NCBI RefSeq assembly: GCF_963678635.1
Contig: NC_087062.1
Location: 17,159,789 to 17,223,788, forward strand
Direction: 5' to 3'
Origin: Symsagittifera roscoffensis
Lineage: Eukaryota; Xenacoelomorpha; Acoela; Convolutidae
DNA length: 64,000 nucleotides
Position numbers and translations under genes: made by a program. Below, one piece after another: positions 10,678 through 22,440 of this stretch. The stretch's first letter is position 1; the number at the start of each line of letters is the position of its first letter. A model generated the notes under the pieces. That model had not been told where the DNA came from. It saw only the letters and a program-made list of their open reading frames with translations, and ran no database searches.

Positions 10678-10972
10678 TGGTTGCCTTGAGCTACTTATTA
10701 GGAAAGCTCGGGCAATCCGGGAACAAATAAAAGAAGACCTCGGTGAGTGTATTAGGCAAAAACACACACACTTGAGAAGAAAAATTGTTCCCTGCTCCCG
10801 TGCACTTGGGCGTCCCGAGTGTTGGAGAGCTTTTTCATAGACTTTAGAAACTTTCGATCAGAGGTTGCCTTGAGCTAATTAGTAGGACAACTCGGGCAAC
10901 TGCAAGACACCTAAAAGAAAACCTCGGTGGGTGTATTAGGCCAAAACACATTCACTTGAGAAGAAAGTGTCT
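10678..10972. repeat. Direct duplication of about 110 bp in the leader
   Basis: 10678-10785 and 10862-10972 both read GGTTGCCTTGAGCTA, an A/C-rich part, ACCTCGGTG(A/G)GTGTATTAGG and CACTTGAGAAGAAA, with scattered differences. They are separated by about 76 bp. No coding role is seen. Confidence 0.75.
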
Positions 10973-11760
10973 TGGGCTTCGCTCTTTTGGATTGTTCCAA
11001 TTGAGGGAAGTCTTTTTCTTTAAGACTAAGTTTTATTTATCTATTCCTGAATAATCACTGCTCTTTTACAAAAAAATTTAGATGATTTGATGCGAGTGTG
11101 GCGGTAACGTTGATACTGACGAAAGGTCGCTGTTACCTGTAGGATTTTCTTTTCTGATTATCAATTGTGTTTTGTGTATTGGTCATATCTTGTGAAACTT
11201 TTGTGATACTGTTATACTAGATAACTGGGTGGAGTTAGCATTATCTTAATACTAAGCAAGCCCTGTGTGTACTTTAATCGGAGTCACTACGTTCATCACC
11301 AAGAGACCCAAGGAAAATTTTTGATATTGAGAAAATCGAGTAGGCAAGGTAAAGTAAATTACTTTAAACTTATTTGCGGTGCGTGTGCGTTGTCGTCAAT
11401 TTGTACGAATATTACTGTTCATTAGAAAACATGCAGCGTAGAACTCGTTAGGATTGACGAACAGGATTCCCAGGCTGAGCACGGGAAGCACGCGAAAGTT
11501 TAAAATTAGGCGTAGCCAATCTTCGTTTAGCAGCGTTTCCGACGTTTTTGCTGACAACGGAGCGACTAAAGGTCAAGCTGGTCTTTCAGTGAGCGGAATG
11601 AAAATGAGAAGCGAGAAGAACCTTGATTGCAAGCGAGAAGAACCGTGTTGAGGCTGGACCGCCGAGCGAAACGCTTATGGACGCCAAACGCTGATCCGAC
11701 CCGACTTTGAGCCAGGCGAAGACTTTGAGCGGGAGGAAGTTGAAAGAACGGAGGAGGCCT

Positions 11761-11890
11761 CCACTTGTTACTCTTAGTCTCTAATCTGGACTTTCCCCTG
11801 AACAACACTTCTTAGCGTGCCGAGGTCGAGCCGCGAGAAAAAGAGTTGTTCAGGGGAAAGTCCAGATCAGAGACTAAGAGTAACAAGTGG
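11761..11890. repeat. 46-bp near-perfect inverted repeat before gag
   Basis: Arms 11761-11806 and 11845-11890 are reverse complements with a single mismatch and a 38-base loop. It would form a long hairpin in the transcript just upstream of gag. It may be a structural signal or a fold-back duplication like the two in the Polinton part. Confidence 0.93.
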
Positions 11891-12247
11891 AGAAAAGAAC
11901 AATCATCTCTAGTCAAGCAGAGGAAGAATGCGATGATGTCAAGTACAAGTCCGAGTGAAGAACAAACGAGTTCGAAAGCCAAAAAAAGCTGGAAGTATTT
12001 TTACGACGAGCGCATGGCGTCACTACAAACTTAAGGTCTATCTTCCAGTTATGACCATCCAGAGACAGCTCATCCGGATGTGGAATTCACGCCGTGCCCA
12101 AGGAATGATAAGAGCAAAAAAGCGTTGTCTAATTCGCCGATGTCTGGTGGAATAACCGTAGGAGTGTCTTCGACGTTCGACAGGTTGATGATGTCGATGG
12201 GCGCGCAGAAGGGCGACGCGTCATGAAGTATCAGGCTACAAACCAAG

Positions 12248-13640
12248 TTGACCTCATCTTCTCCGGGTCTCATCCCGGTATCGGGGGCGGCTGGCGAGAT
12301 AAGTGACATGTTTGCTGGCGTAATGACAGGCCTTGAAGAAATGCGACGAGACATGACTAAGAGAATAGATCGAGTCCAGGAGAGGGCTCAGCAGGGTCAA
12401 GGGAAATTGCGAGATGAGCTAACAAACGTAGGGTCGCAGGCAAGAGTCGATCAGTCTCAATTGATTCGTAACACCGATCAATGCCTAGCGGAGAGCTTGG
12501 CTCAAGCAACCAAGGAGTCAGAGAAAAGAGAAGTTAGGACAACAAGATAGGTCGACCGATTGCTGAATGATCACGACAACACCTATGCTCATACGAGGAC
12601 TAGCCTGGAAAAAGGTTGGATGCCAAATCTGTCCTGATGATGCGGAAACTTGACGAGATCTTTAACGGGGGTAATCGGGAGGAGCGATCCGCCCCAAGGG
12701 AGCGCTCACGCCAGGAAAATGATGGAAACGGAGCACGCAGCTATGCCGGGGCCCAGCAAAGTTCGAGAACGAATTACGAATCTAAGCATAGGGAGCGGCC
12801 CAGGGCAGCCCCATCGAGGCCAGTGCAGCCGAAGTCATACAAGGACGAGTCAGATGGCTGCATCGATACTTGGATAGAGGCGATGAAGTTACACTTTGAG
12901 AAAGAGAATCTCTCAAAAAAATAGGAATGCAGCGCATTGACGAGCAACCTGGAGGGTACTGCCCTAAGTTGTGTAATGGCGAAAAGGACCAATACACGAG
13001 ACAGCGCTCGCAAGATATTCGACATCTTGCTGAATCGTTTTGGTTCTGGTGTGCAAGGACATCAGGCTATAGTGAATTTCAAAAAGAGGCATCAAAGAAA
13101 CGACGAATCTATAGACAACTTTTCGAACGACCTTGAACTATTCAGAATGAGAAGCAATCCCGATGAGAGAATATCGGAGCGAAACTTGGCGATTGCCTCG
13201 AAGTTCATGGATGGAGTAAAGAGTGAGCAGCTGAAAACCATGCTAGCCAAACACTTCACCCTGTCCCTTGACCAGGTACCCAGGCCCGATGATTTGCGTA
13301 TGAAGATGCGTGAGTACTTGCTCATAAAACCGAGGGCACAAAACCGTTACAGAAATTATGGCAACTACAGCGGAACGAACACTGGCGCGAACTCCAGTTG
13401 GTACAGATCTCGTGACGACATAGATAAGAGGAGGTCATGTCCGAACTGTGGCTCGATAGACCACCATGTTTCCGACTGTTCTACTTACAAGCAGAACATG
13501 AAAGCGATAGTTTACTTTATCGATGACGTTGATGCGACCGACGAGGACCACGAAGAAAACGTGAGAGGACTCATAATGAAGTGAGGACCAAGGTGGTTCT
13601 TCTGTAATTTGAAGGGACACTTCGAGTCGGATTGCACTCA
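12248..13640 (+). pseudogene. gag: Gag polyprotein, broken
   Basis: Three consecutive frames make up a Gag-like protein. 12248-12550 is an alpha-helical, Glu/Arg/Gln-rich N-terminal part (coiled-coil-like). 12616-12924 is basic and Ser/Arg-rich and ends at a TAG (about 12922). 12937-13584 carries a capsid-like helical region and a CCHC zinc knuckle (CPNCGSIDHHVSDC). A second knuckle follows a TGA at 13584 (CNLKGHFESDC) but its first Cys position is Trp. Gag forms the particle and binds RNA through the knuckles. Two stops and a frameshift disable this copy. Assignment is firm from the CCHC motif and its position before the protease. Confidence 0.8.
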
Positions 13641-13921
13641 ATTTTGGGATGCGGTGGCGGACGCGAAACATCCCCGCCATGAAGAAGCGCTTTCGGCGTC
13701 AAAGCCAGCCGAGCACGTCTGATGAACGAAGCTGAGTCTCGGAGAAAAGAGACGACACCGAGCACACTTACGACTAAGAAAGTGAAGACCTTGCCTGATG
13801 AGGTGATAACATTGAGCCTGGAGGCAGAGTTGGCTGACCCACTCAAGGTGGATTATGGCTAAGCGGCACGGACAGCGATACAGAACGTCCAACAGGAGCT
13901 AGCCACGAAGGAAGTTGAGCA

Positions 13922-14879
13922 ATGGGTAAGGTCGGAACTAGAAAGCACATATCTTTGCAAAAAATTGACATTCTTGGAAAAACCACGAAAGCAGAGGACA
14001 AACAGGAACCCAGAAAACAGGGACTAAAGCTAAATGTTATATCGGGTAAAACCTCTGGCATGACGAAAGAAGGAACGAAGATAACGTCCATTATTTCAGT
14101 CGCAGGACACCAGGTGGTCAAGAACTTGAGTGAATTGTCCGAGATCACGCTGGTACACCTGGACAATTATGCGGACTACCTGAAGGAGAAGGATCCCAAG
14201 TTGGTTTCCAGGGCAGAGCGAGCGCTGCTCACGACGCGAGGTCCAAGACTAATGAGAGTAGATGGACATTACATCGAGGTCCATGTTCCATATCCGATTC
14301 TGATGAATGTGGACGGCATTAACATCTACACGAAGGCTCACGTGACTGATGCAAGTGATCAAGTAGGCCGAATATACATTGGTCGAGAAGAACTGAAGGT
14401 GCGACGAATCGGACATAACGCCATGCTTGAGCAGGATGCAGTTCAAATAGGTTGCGAAGCCGATCTGGCAGCATATGTGCTAGACTTGCAGGGCAGTCAG
14501 CTGTCAGTGAAAGGACTGTTAGACACGGGGGCAGTGGTCAGCGTCATGCCAGTCAGCACCTGGACCGACAAACATTAGACTAGCAGCTGCCAATCAGAGA
14601 GCAATCCATGTGACAGGACGGACCCCAATTATATCACTGCAGCTTGGAACCAGGAAGATGAGCTTCCTGATAGTGAAAAATTTGGATGAATCCGATCAAT
14701 TCATCCTGGGGAGGGACTTCGTACGCAATTTTGATGTCACGATCGACCTCAACGACGGGTTGATCAGGATCAAAGATCCTGAGAGGAAGTATGAAAAGAA
14801 ACCTCTTAATAAGATCTTATGTAACCAGTCAAAGGTGCCAATTTTTCTGGATCGAAAAGTTAGATTGAAGCTAAACTAA
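13922..14879 (+). pseudogene. Retroviral-type aspartic protease region, frameshifted
   Basis: 13922-14578 ends with the retropepsin active-site motif LLDTGAVVSVMP and then a stop. The protein continues in another frame at about 14580-14879, which contains the C-terminal retropepsin motif FILGRDF. The approximately 190 residues before the active site are basic then mixed and have no motif I know. The protease would cut the polyprotein. A single frameshift near 14575 separates active site and C-terminal half. Confidence 0.8.
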
Positions 14880-15282
14880 GCCGTAGTATGAATGCACTCA
14901 GTAATGACAGACAGGTGCGTCTGGTACCAAATCCAAACAGTAAGAGCTCGGCTATTTTCGGAAGAAGCTTCTCACTCACTCAGAGTGGACTATCTGTGAG
15001 TGGGTTGTTGAACTTTTAGAGTGTGGAGAACTTGAAAAAGTTTGATGTAACTAAATTTCCCTTGCACGCGAACCAGGAATGTATACTGAAGAGAATAAGT
15101 GAATTGAAATCTTCTAAGAAATTGTTTTCATCGAAGTCGGAGACAGACGATGGGTTGTCTAGTTGTTCGAATTTTCCCGAGAGACCAACAGAAACTGAAT
15201 TAGCAGCAAATTAACCTGTCCTGCCCGAGATAGAACATCTGAAGGGTAAAAAACGGACAAAGAACTAGGTTCGCTAAGGGCG

Positions 15283-16828
15283 GTGCTAAATCGGAGTGCA
15301 GACGTTTTTTCGAAGCATAAGGCCAACATAGGTTGCTGCAATTTTGTAGAACACGAGATTGAGATAGAAGAGGGCTCGGTACCTCATAGGGAAGGGGCGA
15401 CCCCACATAAATCAGAAGAGTGCAGGAAAGAAACCGAGATGTTAATGGAGTACGACATAGTTGAGCCGTCGAAATCCCCGTGGGTTTGTGGCGTGGTCAT
15501 GGCTAAGAAGAAAGGGGGGCAACTCAGGTTTTGTTGTGATTTCCGTTACTTGAACGCAGTGACGAAAAAGGACGCATACCCGATTCCCCGCATCGATGAG
15601 AGCCTTTCCAAGCTGGGGGACGCGAAGTTCTTCACGACGTTGGATCTGGGCTCTGCGCTCTGGCAAGTGCCACTTAGAAAGCAAGATCGGGAGAAAACGG
15701 GCTTCGCGTGCGATCTGGGATTGTTCCAGTGGAAGAGAATGCCGTTCGGATTGTGCAACGCGACGGCCACATTCCAGTGACTTATGGCCCAAGCACTCAC
15801 GAATGTAACAAAGAAATACGGAACCTCATCATGTGTTGTGTCGATGATGTCGTGATCGCAACGCCAACCCTAGAGGATCACATAGAGAGGTTGGATGAAG
15901 TGTTTACTTGCATGAAGCAGGCGGGCCTGAAGTGTAAACGGGCTCAAAGTGTGAGACCTCAGAGACTCCGTAAAATATCTGGGCCGCCTTGTGGATAAGC
16001 ATGGGGTAATGCCGGATCCTGAAGAGGTCGAAGCGGTCTTGACCTGGAAGGCACCGAAGACAGACACGCAACTAATGAGTTTTTTGGGGTTTGCTAACTA
16101 TTATCGAGAGTTCATCAAAGGATATGCCGACAAGATTTACCCCATGCAGCAGTTGATGATAAATAAGGGTAAAAAGTTCACTTGGACTGACGAGGCGCAC
16201 GTTTCATTTGAAAACATTAATCACGAACTTTGCGAGACACCGGTCCTTGGCATGCCAACAGAGAAGGGGATGTTTGTGTTAGACACGGATGCATCAGTGG
16301 TTGCGATATCGGGCATACTTCGCCAGAAGCAGGAGTGGAACGCGAGAACGGTTCTCCGTCCGATAGCCTATGGAAGTATAGTCCTGAGCGATACCACCGA
16401 AACGAAGTATGGTGCGCCAAAAGCGGAAATGTTCGCGGTGATCACTTTCGTGGAAAAATACAGAGCCTACTTGGGGAGTGCTCCCTTCAAGTTGCGTGTG
16501 GATAATCGTGCTCTTGCCTGGCTGAAAACCTATTCGATGGATCAAAGTTATATTGGTCGTTGGATCGTGCGCCTGGACGGATACCACATGATCATAGAGC
16601 ACCGTGCCCGTGACAAGCACCATAACGCTGATAGCCTCAGTAAAAAAGACAGAATTCTATGAGAAGCATGCTAACCAAGCAGAGATCAAAGACGGATTTT
16701 CTTTCCTAGATAAGGAGACCTACGATAAACTACCGCTCACTAGCTGGCTGGACAAGTCAGCGCACCCCATAACAGGACACCCTGAACTTCCGGTGGAGAT
16801 GGCCGCTGAGATAAAGGTTGAGGGGTGA
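15283..16828 (+). pseudogene. pol: Reverse transcriptase and RNase H, broken
   Basis: 15283-15780 is the RT N-terminal half (fingers and palm), with DFRYLNAVTKKDAYPIPRID and FFTTLDLGSALWQVPL. An in-frame TGA at 15778 is followed by a frameshift and the catalytic box as CCVDDVVIA, where the usual aromatic residue of the YxDD box is Cys. From 15991 the thumb/connection (LMSFLGFANYYREF) leads to a Ty3-type RNase H with DTDAS, KAEMFA, RVDNRAL and HNADSLS, so its acidic residues are present. After 16662 the frame shifts into the tether to the integrase. It copies the RNA genome into DNA when intact. Family assignment (Ty3/gypsy) is firm. Confidence 0.9.
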
Positions 16829-18100
16829 GCCTGTTCCGCTGGATCTGCTAGTCCGATCCAACCTGGTACAACAAGAGCTTAGCAGGTTGGGTATAAACAG
16901 CATAGCCCTGCTAAAAAGGACAATGAACGTGGCGCCGGACGTCATGGGGAAGCTCCGTGACTTGCTAGATAGGGAAGTGGAGAGGCATGATCGTGAGTGG
17001 CTAGAGGCCATGCAGCGGTTGACAATCACTGAGAGAATAGAGAAAAGGTCAATGAACATTGGCAGTCGAGGCGTTGAATGGGATTGCCGGTCGATAGAGA
17101 ACCAGCTGGTGAACTCGATACCGAAGGATGTCTTGTTGACGACTTAGTTCACAGAACATGTGACATCGACCCAGGTCCAAGCCACTGAAGAAGTCAGAGT
17201 CAAGTCGAAATCCAGCTTCACGAGAAGAGTACATTTCACGGATGCAAGGGAAGACTATGAGCCTTGCGCGGATTGTTCATCCGGTGACGAGATAATGTCC
17301 AAGGAGTCAGGCACATTCGAGCCCATACAGGACGACTTGTCCAGGGAGACGATGCTAGGACAACCAAGGTACAAAATGTCGTCCGGGGAGTCGGATTCAA
17401 AGCGACCAGGGGACAGAATTTTGTCCGGGGAGTCGAGAAACATCACAGACGGATTGGAACATGATGATTTGGAACCCATCGATCGAGTGATGACTCGAGG
17501 CCCCAGTCCTGGGAGAACACATCTGAGAATACGTCCAATTCTGATGTTTTGGAGATTGCAATTCATTCTTGTTGGTGGAATGGAAACAGCGCGGGCTGGA
17601 CAGAGAAATGCATCAAGACTCGGACAGAGACAGGTACACCTCCGATGAGGAGGGCACTGTAGTGGATAGTGCCGCCAATGAGCTCGAACTGATAGCAGTG
17701 TCGAAACGCCCAACCATATTACTACCACATGGTACGGTCGTCCGTACCAATCTGGAGACACCTGAGCAGGAGGCAACACCTTTGAAGATGGTGTGTCAAG
17801 TTGATGGATGATTCCTATGCCCCGGAGGTAATAAGCGGACAATTGAACGTGGTAAAGACGTATCGGAAAGCTAGATACCTGCTGTCGGATCTCCTCAGGG
17901 CTCAACGAAATGATAGAATGACGAGCAAGGATAGAATCTGGAGAGATGGATCGAGAATGGAGCACCTGACAAAAGAGCTTTAGAGGAGGAAAACTATACA
18001 ATATCGAAGCAATTTTACATGAAGAGAAAATATTTGTTGTACTTAAAGACGGAATCGTAGCCTGTAAACGCAAGAAAGAGGACAAAGTCCTTTACAAGTA
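16829..18100 (+). pseudogene. Acidic linker between RNase H and integrase
   Basis: Consecutive frames (16818-17147, 17160-17648, 17569-17811, 17801-17983) give a long hydrophilic, Asp/Glu/Ser-rich region. A short phrase encoding (L/S)SGES recurs at about 17385 and 17425, and the DNA TTGTCCGGGGAGT occurs again at 19871 after the integrase. Linkers of this length are unusual in Ty3/gypsy elements. Several frameshifts are present. No domain is recognised, so this may be a disordered tether or a remnant of an accessory domain. Confidence 0.55.
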
Positions 18101-18110
18101 TAATTCAATA

Positions 18111-19846
18111 GTGTTACCACAGTTATACCAGACCGAATTGCTCTTTCGTTCAAATGATCAGATGGGCCATCAAGGCGTGGACAAAGTGTTCAACAGGATA
18201 CAGAAACAATTCGAATGGCCTGGTTTGAAGAAGGCTTGTGAAAGTGGATCTCTGCATGCTTGTCGTGTCAACAGGCGAAGGACCCCAGGAAACTAAGGTT
18301 CCCCCTGCAGTCAATAGAGTCATCAGGGTTCAACGAAGTAGTGCAAATTGATCATCAGAAGATATGCATGTCAGCCACGGGCTACAATGAGTTGCTGGTA
18401 AGGATAGATCATTTCACGAAATATGCAGAGGCACCCCCCTGTATGAAAGCATCAGCGAAAGAAACGTGCGATCACTTGATAAATGTGTGGATAGCGAGAC
18501 ACGGCTGCCACATTACATTCCAATCAGACACTGACAAAGCATTCGTAAGTGATCTTACGAGGGAGATAATGAAGAGGTCGCAGGTGGCACAGGCCCACTC
18601 GACCACTTATCACCCACAAACGAATGGCCTAGTTAAAAGGCAAAATCGCACGTTGGTATCCATGTTGAGATTTTATTGCTCACGCTACATGGATGACTGG
18701 GATAGACACTTGCCGCAAGTGATGGGCGCTTACAATAGCACAGAGCATTCCACCACGGGAAAAAGTCAGCATATGATGCTAACTGGTCACAAAAAAGCTC
18801 TTCCGTTAACGTTCTTCTACCCTGAGTATGAAGGGAAGAAAACAGTACCGCAAACGTGATGTTATTAGAAGGCAGCAGGACCGCAATGACTTATGCAGGA
18901 GGAACACGCAACAGGCGCAAATCAGACAAAAAAGGAGATTTGATAAAAGGACTGCAGATGCAAAAACCTACTCGGTTGGCGATTATGTCTGGGTGTTTCA
19001 GGAAGTAGTTCCACCAAAAGGAACCAAAAACTTATGAAAAAATGGCGTTGTCCGCTTCAAAAAACAGAAATGCACCAAGGATGTCGTTTTCATCGGTTGA
19101 GCACCGGACGAGCAGCTCATTACGAACACATCAAACCGCACAATGCCTCATCAGAGGACCGGTTCATCCCAGCTGACATGCATGAGGGAGATTATTTGAT
19201 AGTGGGCCCTGCTTGTGAAGTGAATGAAAGAGTTACGCGCGACAAAAATGACGGGAATGAGGTGGTAGATAAATGCAATCTGCCACTGGACCCTAAGTTG
19301 ACCGAGCGAGTGGAGGTGGACGACTTAACTCTACCTTATGCCGAAGAGGACTGGGACTGCCCAGAACAAACTGAAATTGACAAAGGAGTACAGCCTGACC
19401 TTCCTTTCACCATGGAGACACGGCAGGGCAAAAAAGGAAAAAACAAGAAAAAGTACAACCCGTATGGCGAGGATTTCGTCGTAGACAGGATAGTTTTAAG
19501 TGATATGATGGACTCGCTGGTGGGACTGGATGAAGTAGCGGTGCCACAAGAGATCGACTTAGTCAGTGATATGGATCAGGATTGGATCGATGATCGCTCT
19601 GAACCAGAAGTAGAGTTCGAACCAGAGGTGGAGCAGACTCATGACCAAGAATTAACGAAGTTGCGAGTGGTAGAATGGGTCCACGATCTGCCGGCAGATC
19701 CTAAAGAGGCAATCTTGACGATTCAAGATGTCGATAAAGACGGCATTAAATACATCAGCCATGACAATACCAAGTCCAACTGGGTTGCTCCAGATGGTCT
19801 TCTACGCGTTCCGGAAGCCAAGGTCGATCTGCTCGATTTTGGGTGA
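18111..19846 (+). pseudogene. Integrase with long acidic C-terminal tail; catalytic Glu replaced
   Basis: 18111-18296 holds the zinc-binding region: a His (DQMGHQG) and, after a frameshift, CLSCQQAKDP; the expected first His is Asn. The core at 18260-18859 has the two Asp motifs (VQIDHQ and FQSDTDKAF) and THSTTY-like HPQTNGL, but the position of the third catalytic residue reads LVKRQN, Lys instead of Glu. The C-terminal domain follows (AVGDYVW-type: SVGDYVWVF, 18984 on) with a stop at 19035. The tail to 19846 is strongly acidic (EPEVEFEPEVEQ). The enzyme inserts the cDNA; this copy cannot be active. Confidence 0.85.
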
Positions 19847-19861
19847 TCGACGAGGACGTCG

Positions 19862-20480
19862 ATGGATAATTTTGTCCGGGGAGTGGGGATAGCACTCACC
19901 CACACCGAAAATCTGATCATGGAAAAGTTAAAATTGTCAAGCGAAACCGAAGAACTGGAAACGGAGGGTGAGAACGCTAAAAAACCACCTTTTGGACGAA
20001 TGTTTGAATCTTATTTTGATCTACCAATCCACCAATCAAACAAAGTCGTCATAACGGACAAGCATTTCTTACTCACGGAACGCACATGCGCTATAGCGAT
20101 AACTGCGGATGTAAGCTTCAAAACAGCACTAGTGGCTGGCTTTGAAAAAAAGAGTATAAGATTATCGAGATTTTATGGAAACAGAGGCCTGGTGTGAGAG
20201 GGATGATAGCGCTGCCCCCTGTTGCATCACAGATACCAGGGAAATATTTGTGTTTCCTGGTCACTAAGGCCACTGATAAGCAACACGTGAATCCAGAGAG
20301 CTTGGTATTGGCCTTGACTCGACTAAGGGATTCTCTGGTTGAGAGAGGAGTGACCTCCCTCTCGTTACCAGTCTATGATCCCAATAGGGGAAAGCTACAT
20401 CCGTGAAAGTTATATGCTCTTGAACACGTGATGTTTTCGGAAACTGACATAGAAGTTTACTTACATAAAAAGTACTTTCT
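19862..20480 (+). pseudogene. Macro-domain-like protein region (ADP-ribose binding/hydrolase fold), frameshifted
   Basis: After the integrase tail, a frame at 19862-20190 ends with ITDKHFLLTERTCAIAITAD and LVAGFEKKS. A one-base shift leads into 20194-20406 with IALPPVASQIPGKYLCFLVT, then PESLVLALTRLRDSL, GVTSLSLPVYDPNRGKL and, past a TGA, HVMFSETDIEVYL. The order matches macro domains of the Poa1p/ALC1 type: an early ADP-ribose loop, a central strand ending LVTK, a helix, a strand ending in the LP..G loop, and a last helix and strand. These bind or remove ADP-ribose. The call is from motif order only; the phosphate loop is degenerate. A macro domain in an LTR retrotransposon would be unusual. 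Confidence 0.5.
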
Positions 20481-20993
20481 GAGCATATGCTAGGAATTGC
20501 AATCAGCGACAAGTGGTTTTTTCTTAAGTTCACTTTATAGGCATTAGGATTAAGTTTCAGGTTAGCTAATAGGGACTATGTTGTTAAGTAATAGTGTGAA
20601 TATGTAATGTTTTTGTGTTATATTATTGTTAGGGTATGTTTTATGTGATGTCCGTATCATAGAGACCTGGAACACTCCAGGTACTGAGGGTGACAGCGCT
20701 CATTTGTGTTGTCTTGATAAGATTGCAGGTAGACGATCCACCTTGGTGCTAGTTTTTAAATCAAGAACGAAAGAGAATTTCAGTAGATAGCTTGCAGGAA
20801 GACGTGAATGATGTTTTATCCTGGAAATGGAGCGGTTTGAAATGATAGTTTTAAGTCGTGACTTGTTTTTTAGATCTTGATTGATCCAATTTTTTTTTAT
20901 TGACTCTGAAGAATCAAAAGAACACGACGACAAGATATAAACGATAGAAAGATGGGTGACACACTGATTTGATGAAATTTGTCTCAACGATTC
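20481..20993. other. Spacer between pol and ORF3
   Basis: About 500 bp of AT-rich DNA with many stops on both strands. Nothing coding is supported. It may carry a splice acceptor or internal promoter for ORF3, which starts right after, but I cannot point to one. Confidence 0.45.
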
Positions 20994-22007
20994 TAGGAGC
21001 GACTCTGGACGAGATAAATCAGCGGCTGATTGATTGTGATTTTGAACAAGAAGACCCGGGACTGGCGATGTTCAAGGTCGCTCTCCTCAAGGCGTTAGGA
21101 CGAGAGGGTCGAGGGAATTGCCCCCAATGAAGTGGTGTTGATGTTGGCCAACGGGGTGTCCGGGACCGCCGAGAGAGATCGAAACCGACTGATGAGATGG
21201 CGGCGAGGAGAAATGTCTGGCCACGACTTGGCTCGTGAGCCGGGACTAGGCGAGCAGAGGGATCACCGGCTAGGTGAGGTGCCCCTAGCTGTTTAGCCAG
21301 TGCAGCTGCTCATCGGAGCGAAAAGACTACGTGATGGGCCGGACCTGTCACAATCTGCAGATTCTCCAACGGCTGCTTCTCCACTGAAGAGAGTGAGGAT
21401 GAATGAGATAAAAATCCAGACCTCGGAGACGATTGAGACGTTGGAGAAGAAGGAAAAGGATCAGAGGGAGCTGCGTGCCAAGCTGCAGGAATACAGGGCA
21501 ATAGCTCGAGAAAGAGACGAGTGGAAGAAGAAGTTCGAGGATATGCAAATAACCTTCAAAGAACAAGAGATAAAACACCTGAAAGAGTTGTAATTGGCAA
21601 GGGTGACCCAAGTGTCGACGGAGGTCTGGCGACGATGAACTCTTCGTATGGATCCAGGGACACACGTCCCATGACAAAGGCACAGGATCTGTGTGCTCCG
21701 AGAGAGCCCCGGGCTCCTCAGCAGACGTCACAGTCTGTTCTGAATCCAAGGAACACGATACTGGATACTTCAGACACCTATCTGGTCTCCCTTCCCAACG
21801 CTTTGACAGTTCCTCGAGTAGCTCGTAGCGAGTACCGAGAGCCATAGTAACAACGGGGACTACACATGGCGGGACGACTCAGAAATCTCGTGTAGTGGAC
21901 ATCAGGAAGAACCTAACGTGCAAGTAGCCGCGGAGCATCCTCGAGCTTTTCTGAATGGTATGGGTTAGAAACCTGCTATAAGCAACCAGACAATTCTCCC
22001 AGGGAGT
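20994..22007 (+). pseudogene. ORF3 N-terminal part with coiled coil, broken
   Basis: Frames around 20994-21130 (ILGATLDEINQRLIDCDFEQ) and 21300-21593 are followed by 21521-21847. The 21300-21593 segment has a basic stretch (SPLKRVRMNEIK) and then a long Lys/Glu helix (ETLEKKEKDQRELRAKLQEY) that looks like a coiled coil, a typical particle- or oligomer-forming segment. The 21521-21847 part is Ser/Pro/Thr-rich and probably disordered. Several shifts separate the pieces. I recognise no enzyme here. It leads into the SGNH-like region. Confidence 0.45.
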
Positions 22008-22440
22008 CGTCGTTTCGTTGTGGGAGATAGTCTAGTGAGGGATCTGAACGAGATCTTTGTCAGTGTTCAGACCACTGTTCTATCTTTTGGAGGGGCCTCC
22101 GTGGCTCAGGTTATCAAGATTATGGAGTTCCAGAGTGAGGATCACCTAGACACGTTGGTGATAATGCTCGTGACCAATGACGTTTCGAGGGCCCCTGTAA
22201 CCCCAGAGCGCAAGTGGTAGCCCCTACTGGTCTGCCTTCTGAACGAACTGAAGGAGAAATACAGGCCCAGACTCGTAGTGCTGTGCACGATACCGCAGAA
22301 CCCGGAGGTGGGCAAGCCGGTGGCGGATTTTATGAATGGCAACGTGACCCGATGGAAGGCGATAACCCGCAGTGTGGTGAGAAATAATCCCATCGAGCCA
22401 GGATTATTTGGTGTAGTGGAAGGTTATTCGGAAGAATAGC
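22008..22440 (+). pseudogene. SGNH/GDSL-hydrolase-like domain in ORF3, truncated
   Basis: The frame reads RRFVVGDSLVRDL, a hydrophobic strand followed by the GDS block I of SGNH hydrolases. It continues with HLDTLVIMLVTNDVSR, the position of block III, where the usual Gly of G-x-N-D is Val. Further on come YRPRLVVLCTIPQNP and a helical NGNVTRWKAI segment, consistent with the alternating strand/helix fold. A TAG at about 22218 interrupts it. The block V Asp-x-x-His is not visible; the sequence shifts into a new frame near 22440. SGNH enzymes are esterases or lipases. In retroelements such domains are known in some CR1-type LINEs; in an LTR element this is notable. Confidence 0.55.

Larger units (their letters stand above)
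8355..11453 (+). other. Long non-coding leader of the retrotransposon
   Basis: About 3.1 kb between the 5' LTR and the first gag-like frame without a credible gene: only short overlapping frames on both strands. It includes A-rich sequence at 8585-8725, a repeated phrase (GGAGGGTCCAAATTTGA at about 9599 and 9940), a CCCTCCGAAG repeat field and a 110-bp direct duplication (both listed separately). Such a leader would be expected to hold packaging and translation signals, but none can be pinpointed. Confidence 0.6.

Noticed and set aside
17255-18085. 276-codon minus-strand frame in the retrotransposon linker.
   Set aside because: It is antisense to the pol linker, Ser/Leu/Cys-rich and mirrors the acidic plus-strand frames; a shadow.
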